Below, piece after piece: positions 59,642 to 64,000 of a stretch of 64,000 nucleotides of DNA; position 1 is the stretch's first letter, and every line of letters begins with the position of its first letter. The position numbers were made by a program, and so were the translations under genes. Source of the stretch: Desulfobacterales bacterium (GTDB taxonomy: Bacteria; Desulfobacterota; Desulfobacteria; Desulfobacterales; SpSt-501); assembly GCA_030834695.1 (NCBI GenBank), contig JAUQXK010000097.1, positions 88,823 through 152,822 on the forward strand. The letters run 5' to 3'. The notes beneath the pieces were generated by a model, which was given only the letters and a program-made list of their open reading frames with translations, made no database searches and had not been told where the DNA came from.

Positions 59642-59693
59642 ATTTTACACAACATATTGATGAAAGTCAATAAAATCTTTCAACATATTGTGA
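59642..59693 (-). promoter_or_regulatory. nrdD promoter with two NrdR boxes
   Basis: On the minus strand TTGACT (59670-59665) and TAAAAT (59647-59642) are 17 bases apart. Two copies of CAATATGTTG (cores 59690-59681 and 59659-59650) match the NrdR box core and are exactly 31 bases apart, three helical turns, the known spacing. The proximal box fills the -35/-10 spacer, so NrdR should repress when dATP is plentiful. Confidence 0.88.
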
Positions 59694-59726
59694 TCACTAA
59701 GAATTTTAGCTTGATGGCCAAAATTC

Positions 59727-60620
59727 TTATCGGGAGGGCACAAAAACGTAGTCTGCGATGGAAGGATCGACCTCTTCACCGGGAGAGGCCTGATAAATGG
59801 TCCGGTAGGGAAGGGCGTTGCGCTTGAAAGCGCGCTCGGGAATTCCGTATTTGTATTGGATATGGCCGTTGCCGGCGAGCACCACGATGCGGTCGGTGTC
59901 GGTGATTTCGGCGACGGATTCGGCCATCACGTCTTCCCACACGCACTGGGCCAGATAAAAATCATCGAACTTCGCGCCGGTTTTGAAATCGTGCATGCCG
60001 AAGATTTTTTGAGCGTACTCGCGGTGAGCGGCGAAAGTCGTGTCGATCTGCGCAGGCAGGAATCCTTTCTCGTAGGGCGAGAGGTGCTCGATGCCCCCGA
60101 CGCGGATTTTGGGTGGGATGTTGACGGGCAGATTCAGGGCCACGAGCCGGATCTGATGGACCCGGATGTATTCGAGGATGTCGCGGTAAAGCGCATAGTC
60201 GAAACGCCAGTTGGCATACCAGTGGCTGCTGCGCAGAAAACCTTCTTCGTCGAGCTGACCGTCCGACCAGCGGGTGAGTACGGCCTGATACGAGCGGTCG
60301 AACATCTCCATGGCCACCGCCAGCTGCGGGCTCTGGGGGTGCAGCGCTTGAATGATGCGCAGTTGAATCTCGTGATGCCCGGGGGCGGTATGCTTTTCAC
60401 CCACATAGACCACCGCGGCAGTCAGCAGGTCGGCCAGCATGGCATCGAAGGATACCGGCTGGCCGGTGCTCCCCGAAATGATCGTTCCCGGCGATGGCAT
60501 CTCGAACGCGGATGGGCCGTTATCCATCTTAGTCGTCATGGCGCAGCCCGCCAGGAAGAAAACGGCCGCCGCGAGCACTCCGAAGGCCCGACTGGCTTGA
60601 TTCTTGATAATTGTACGCAT
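59727..60620 (-). CDS. ChaN-like haem-binding-type lipoprotein
   Basis: The 297-residue protein has a lipoprotein signal (VLAAAVFFLAGC, lipidated Cys) and the ChaN (DUF399) domain: AAVVYVGEKHTAPGHHEIQLRIIQAL, LAVAMEMFDRSYQAVL, and the C-terminal VLAGNGHIQYKYGIPERAFKR. Members bind haem or act in iron-regulated envelopes, but the role here is unknown. The ATG at 60620 is preferred to the in-frame GTG at 60644 because the signal peptide begins there. It lies upstream of nrdD on the same strand. Confidence 0.85.
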   Translation of the reverse strand: MRTIIKNQASRAFGVLAAAVFFLAGCAMTTKMDNGPSAFEMPSPGTIISGSTGQPVSFDAMLADLLTAAVVYVGEKHTAPGHHEIQLRIIQALHPQSPQLAVAMEMFDRSYQAVLTRWSDGQLDEEGFLRSSHWYANWRFDYALYRDILEYIRVHQIRLVALNLPVNIPPKIRVGGIEHLSPYEKGFLPAQIDTTFAAHREYAQKIFGMHDFKTGAKFDDFYLAQCVWEDVMAESVAEITDTDRIVVLAGNGHIQYKYGIPERAFKRNALPYRTIYQASPGEEVDPSIADYVFVPSR

Positions 60621-60766
60621 GAACACCGCATCGATGTGGGCCACACCGTGGTCGTACCGTTTCCAGCTCGGCTCACCCGGAAAGCAATTCGAAATTTGAT
60701 GTTCCTGCTTGTGCGGAGACGCTCCCCCTTGGGCTCAGCCTCCGCATCGGCAACCGCAGTCAACTG

Positions 60767-61186
60767 CTATCTGGCGGCACCGCCCGATAGGACGACGTCG
60801 AAAATCTTCATCAGCTGGTCGGCCGGAATAAATCCGGGCCGGTGGCCGATGACGGCGCCGCTTTCAGAGAGAAACCAGGTATCCGGAAGGCCCTTGACCC
60901 GGAACAGGGTGGCAGCGGCCTGCTCACGGTCCGAATCCACCCGGATGGCGATGAAGTTCCGGTTGAGGGCGCCGACCACCGCCGGATCCTTGAAGGTCTT
61001 GAGGTCCATGTCGCGGCAATAGGTGCACCATTCCGCATAAAAATAAAGGAACACCTTCTTTTTTTCGAATTTGCTGCGGGACATGCCGGCGTCATAGGTG
61101 TGCCACTCGATGCGGTCCGCTGCCGCGGATAGGTGCGGACTGCCGGCCATCAGAAGCAACAGGAGCGCTGCGATCGTTGCTTTCAT
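60767..61186 (-). CDS. Periplasmic thioredoxin-like protein
   Basis: The 139-residue protein has a signal peptide (MKATIAALLLLLMAGSPHLSAAA) and a thioredoxin fold with the redox motif WCTYC in FLYFYAEWCTYCRDMDLKTFKD, plus the cis-Pro segment VKGLPDTWFL. It should reduce or isomerise disulfides, or serve cytochrome maturation, in the periplasm. It follows proC by 1 base and may be coupled to it. Confidence 0.88.
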   Translation of the reverse strand: MKATIAALLLLLMAGSPHLSAAADRIEWHTYDAGMSRSKFEKKKVFLYFYAEWCTYCRDMDLKTFKDPAVVGALNRNFIAIRVDSDREQAAATLFRVKGLPDTWFLSESGAVIGHRPGFIPADQLMKIFDVVLSGGAAR

Positions 61187-61187
61187 T

Positions 61188-62045
61188 TTAGCTGTTGTTC
61201 GCGTCGGCGAAATACTTGATCATCATCTCGCCGAGTTCCTTGGAACGATGGGTGGCCGCTTCCACGGCGTTGATCAGGGTGGTCCGCAGCCCGCCCTTTT
61301 CGAGGGTATGGATGCCGGCGATGGCCGTACCGCCCGGCGACGTCACGCGGTCCTTGAGCTGGCCGGGGTGCTCGCCGGTTTCCATCAGCATCTTGGCCGC
61401 CCCCAACACGGTCTGGGCGGCCAGATACTGGGCGTCCTTGCGGGACAGCCCCATTTTCACGCCCGCATCGGCCAGCGCGTCGACAATGATGAAGATGTAG
61501 GCGGGCCCGCTGCCGCTCAACCCGGTGATGGCGTCCATCAGGTAGTTCTCGCGCAGGAAGACGGCCTTGCCCACGGAATTGAAGATGGCCATCGCCAGCT
61601 CGATGTCTTCCTTCTTGGCATGCTTTCCGGCCGACAACGCTGTGGCGGACTCTTTCACCGAAGCCGCAATGTTGGGCATCACTCGGATGAGCCGCAGCTC
61701 CTTGTGGAGCAGAGCCTCGATCGCCCGTAGCGGAACGCCCGCGGCAATGGAGATGACGAGCTTGGAAAGATCCAGCTGATCGGCGGTTTCCTTCAGCACC
61801 TCCGCCATGAGCTGCGGTTTAACCGCGTAAATGATGATTTCCGATTGGGCCACGGCGTCCACGTTCTGGGTGCTGGTGCGCACGCCGTAGCGGCCGCGCA
61901 GCTCCTCCAGCCGCTCCTCGCGGACATCGGTGCAGATGATGTCCGCCGGCTTGGCCGAACCGGATAACACCAAGCCGCTCACCAGGGCCTCGCCCATGTT
62001 GCCGCACCCCAAAAAACAAAGCTTTCTGCCGATCAACATGTCCAC
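61188..62045 (-). CDS. proC: Pyrroline-5-carboxylate reductase
   Basis: The 285-residue enzyme makes L-proline with NAD(P)H. It has the Rossmann motif LCFLGCGNMGEALVSGL, YAVKPQLMAEVL, RVMPNIAASVKESATALSAG, and the C-terminal signature GLSGSGPAYIFIIVDALADAGVKMGLSRKDA with RVTSPGGTAIAGIHTLEKGGLR. Length is normal. The thioredoxin-like gene lies immediately downstream. The divergent GntR gene is on the other side, 165 bp away. Confidence 0.95.
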   Translation of the reverse strand: MDMLIGRKLCFLGCGNMGEALVSGLVLSGSAKPADIICTDVREERLEELRGRYGVRTSTQNVDAVAQSEIIIYAVKPQLMAEVLKETADQLDLSKLVISIAAGVPLRAIEALLHKELRLIRVMPNIAASVKESATALSAGKHAKKEDIELAMAIFNSVGKAVFLRENYLMDAITGLSGSGPAYIFIIVDALADAGVKMGLSRKDAQYLAAQTVLGAAKMLMETGEHPGQLKDRVTSPGGTAIAGIHTLEKGGLRTTLINAVEAATHRSKELGEMMIKYFADANNS

Positions 62046-62141
62046 GTCCGCCTCCTCCCCCTAATTTCACGTCCGGTTCGAATTCTTATGAGCTCAGACC
62101 CTGATAGTCAAGCCCAATCTCGACCGGCCGGCGGCTTGCGC

Positions 62142-62181
62142 TTGACACGCCGATTGCAGGCAGTTATAAATGGTCTAACCA
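62142..62181 (+). promoter_or_regulatory. Sigma70 promoter with GntR/FadR-type operator upstream of the regulator gene
   Basis: TTGACA (62142-62147) and TATAAA (62165-62170) are exactly 17 bases apart. Directly after lies TGGTCTAACCA (62171-62181), the TGGTnnnACCA palindrome bound by FadR-type GntR regulators, covering the predicted start site. This points to self-repression of the downstream gene. Confidence 0.88.
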
Positions 62182-62210
62182 TTATAACCATCTCGCAACC
62201 GGCAACGGCC

Positions 62211-63005
62211 ATGTTTCAGACCGCCAAACCCACCAAGGTTTTTCAGGAAGTCGTCAGCCAAATCGAGGAGGCCATTTTGACCGGCCGCATCGAAACCGGC
62301 CAGACCCTTCCATCCGAGCGAGAGCTGAAGGTGATGTTTCAGATCAGCCGCGGAACCTTGCGGGAGGCCCTGCGGGTGCTGGAACAGAAGGGCCTGATCG
62401 AAATCCGCCTGGGGGTCGGCGGCGGCTCCGTGGTTCGCTCCGTCGATGCCGGGCAGGTCAGTGAAAGCCTGGGGCTGCTCATCCGATCGCAGAAGGTCTC
62501 CCTGAGCCACTTGACCGAATTCCGGGTAGGGATGGAGGGCAGCATCGCCGCGCAAGCAGCCGAGCGCCGCTCGGCCGCCGATGTCCGCAAACTGAAGGAC
62601 CTGCTGGCGGTCGCCGGGGCCTGTGCGAAAAACGGCCGCCGGGGCCGTGATGAACTCCTGGAGGTGGACAAGCAGATCCACATGACCATTGCCGCCGCCA
62701 CACAGAACCCGATTTACCAGAGCGTTCTCAGCTCTATCCATGACAACATCCACCGCTACTACGACCGCTTTCTATCCATGGATGACCGCGAGCTGTCGGA
62801 AAACTACCGGGACCTTTGCGATCTGGTCGCTGCCATTGAAAAAGGGGACGCCAGCGCCGCCCGACGGCTGGCCCGTGGGCATGTCCAGCGCTTCAGCATT
62901 CATATGCAACGCCGCGCCCGGGAGGAACCGTCCGGACCGAAAACGCCTTCCCGGCGCAGCGCCTCTGCGCCGAAGGGGAGTCTCCCGAGGAAACGATCGA
63001 TCTGA
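62211..63005 (+). CDS. GntR-family regulator (FadR/FCD type)
   Basis: The 264-residue regulator has an N-terminal winged helix (FQEVVSQIEEAILTGRIETGQTLPSERELKVMFQISRGTLREALRVLEQKGLI) and a C-terminal FCD helical domain (LTEFRVGMEGSIAAQAAERR, HMTIAAATQNPIYQSVLSSIHDNIHRYYDRF). The tail after residue 230 is basic and disordered. The ATG at 62211 is chosen because the fold starts there. The upstream frame from 62088 contains the promoter and operator. Its stop overlaps the ATG of the next gene (TGATG), so it likely controls the oxidoreductase. Confidence 0.92.
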   Translation: MFQTAKPTKVFQEVVSQIEEAILTGRIETGQTLPSERELKVMFQISRGTLREALRVLEQKGLIEIRLGVGGGSVVRSVDAGQVSESLGLLIRSQKVSLSHLTEFRVGMEGSIAAQAAERRSAADVRKLKDLLAVAGACAKNGRRGRDELLEVDKQIHMTIAAATQNPIYQSVLSSIHDNIHRYYDRFLSMDDRELSENYRDLCDLVAAIEKGDASAARRLARGHVQRFSIHMQRRAREEPSGPKTPSRRSASAPKGSLPRKRSI

Positions 63006-64000
63006 TGCGAATCCGCAAACACCCCATCCTGGCGATTCCGGAGAAGGACGCGATCCCGTTCACCTGGAACACCGCATCCCTGAGCGGGTATCCCGGCGAA
63101 ATGATATCGTCGGCCTTGATCGCCAACGGCGTCCACATTTTCGGCCACCACGCCAGGGACGGCAGCCCCCAGGGGCTCTTCTGCGCCAACGGCCAGTGTT
63201 CCCAATGTCTGGTGATCGCCGACGGCCGGCCGGTCAAGGCCTGCATGACGCCGCTGCAGGCCGGGATGGCGGTCCAGGGCGTCGAGGGCCTGCCCCGGCT
63301 GCCCGAGGACGATGCGGTCCCGCAAACGGCTTCGGTGGAATCCGTTGCCGTCGACGTGCTCATCATCGGCGGCGGCCCGGCCGGCTTGTCGGCCGCCATC
63401 GAACTGGGCAAACTCGGCGTGCGCACCCTGCTGGTCGACGACAAGGACCGCCTGGGCGGCAAGCTGGTGCTCCAGACCCACAAGTTTTTCGGCTCCGTGG
63501 AGGACTCCTACGCGGGAACGCGCGGCTTCGAAATCGGCCATATTCTCGCCGCGGGGCTCGCGCAACATCCGTCGGTCGAGGTCTGGCTCAACACCACGGC
63601 CGTAGCCGTATTTTCGGACCGGATGGTCGGCGTGGCGCGGAACGGCCGCTACGTCGCCATCCGGTCGTCAAAGCTCATGGTAGCCACCGGCGCGCGCGAA
63701 AAAATGCTCTCCTTCCCGGGCAACACCCTGCCCGGGGTTTACGGGGCCGGGGCCTTTCAGACCCTGGTCAACCGCGATCTGGTGAAGTCCTCCGAACGGG
63801 TGCTCATTGTCGGCGGCGGGAACGTGGGACTGATCGCCGGCTACCACGCCATCCAGGCCGGTATCACGGTCGTCGCCCTGATCGAGGCCCTACCCCAGAC
63901 CGGCGGCTACAAAGTCCACGCCGACAAACTGCTGCGCCTTGGCGTGCCCATTTACACCCGCCACACCATCCTCTGCGCGGCCGGCAACGAGCGCGTGGAG
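63005..64000 (+). CDS. (2Fe-2S)-binding FAD-dependent oxidoreductase, N-terminal part
   Basis: This is a partial gene of 332 codons, running off the right edge. It starts with a small plant-type [2Fe-2S] domain (FCANGQCSQCLV and a later KACMTP Cys, about residues 55-85), then an FAD domain (VDVLIIGGGPAGLSAAIELGKLGVRTLLVDD, about 117) and an NAD(P)-type Rossmann motif (VLIVGGGNVGLIAGYHAIQAG). The order is that of the alpha subunit of sarcosine oxidase, hydrogen cyanide synthase and opine/octopine dehydrogenase-type dehydrogenases. The substrate is probably an amine or amino acid derivative (inference). Partner subunits would be outside the window. Confidence 0.85.
   Translation, partial: MRIRKHPILAIPEKDAIPFTWNTASLSGYPGEMISSALIANGVHIFGHHARDGSPQGLFCANGQCSQCLVIADGRPVKACMTPLQAGMAVQGVEGLPRLPEDDAVPQTASVESVAVDVLIIGGGPAGLSAAIELGKLGVRTLLVDDKDRLGGKLVLQTHKFFGSVEDSYAGTRGFEIGHILAAGLAQHPSVEVWLNTTAVAVFSDRMVGVARNGRYVAIRSSKLMVATGAREKMLSFPGNTLPGVYGAGAFQTLVNRDLVKSSERVLIVGGGNVGLIAGYHAIQAGITVVALIEALPQTGGYKVHADKLLRLGVPIYTRHTILCAAGNERVE

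Overview
The window is GC-rich, densely coded bacterial chromosome. Its gene content points to a strictly anaerobic member of the former Deltaproteobacteria (Desulfobacterota-like). That is an inference from two tungsten-type aldehyde:ferredoxin oxidoreductases, an oxygen-sensitive class III ribonucleotide reductase with its activase, a class I [4Fe-4S] fumarase pair, many ferredoxin-type proteins, TRAP and Liv uptake systems and acyl-CoA enzymes. There is no 16S rRNA or other decisive marker. No rRNA, tRNA, CRISPR array or intact insertion sequence was found.

Layout. 1-9.4 kb holds mixed housekeeping and unknown genes: a PLP decarboxylase fragment, dihydrofolate reductase, a large inverted-repeat element, a CDF metal transporter, AMP nucleosidase, a metallo-hydrolase, a 2-hydroxyacid dehydrogenase, a LarA-domain protein and small unknowns. 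9.5-11.6 kb holds an aldehyde:ferredoxin oxidoreductase with a MoaD-like sulfur carrier. 11.7-20.0 kb (minus strand) is a probable catabolic cluster: GntR regulator, three-part TRAP transporter, a second aldehyde oxidoreductase, two-subunit class I hydro-lyase and an ene-reductase. 20.3-26.3 kb is a beta-keto-acid cleavage enzyme divergent from a complete Liv-type ABC transporter (SBP, two permeases, two ATPases). 26.4-30.6 kb is one very large hybrid histidine kinase.

31.0-50.5 kb is the centrepiece: an 18-kb complex I operon with its own sigma70-like promoter. It has nuoA-B-C, a four-cluster ferredoxin, nuoE-F and a short NuoG-like protein, nuoD-H-I-J-K, four (not three) antiporter-like membrane subunits plus a small two-helix protein, then a molybdopterin oxidoreductase, a second four-cluster ferredoxin and a tandem-GAF protein. 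The NADH-side proteins resemble those of soluble bifurcating hydrogenases more than classical complex I.

50.7-64 kb is again mixed: an enoyl-CoA hydratase, a hicA toxin gene with a truncated hicB, an amidase-like protein, acyl-CoA ligase, HD hydrolase, nrdG-nrdD with a well-formed NrdR operator pair, ChaN-like lipoprotein, thioredoxin-like protein, proC, and a GntR regulator followed by a (2Fe-2S)/FAD oxidoreductase that runs off the right edge.

How the parts fit (inference). Organic acids are imported by TRAP and ABC systems and processed through hydro-lyase, ene-reductase, CoA and aldehyde/acid chemistry. The resulting low-potential ferredoxin and NADH electrons could be fed to the unusual complex I for ion pumping. 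Intergenic DNA carries several repeat families: a CCCTGAA heptamer family seen three times, a palindrome seen three times and a REP-like hairpin.
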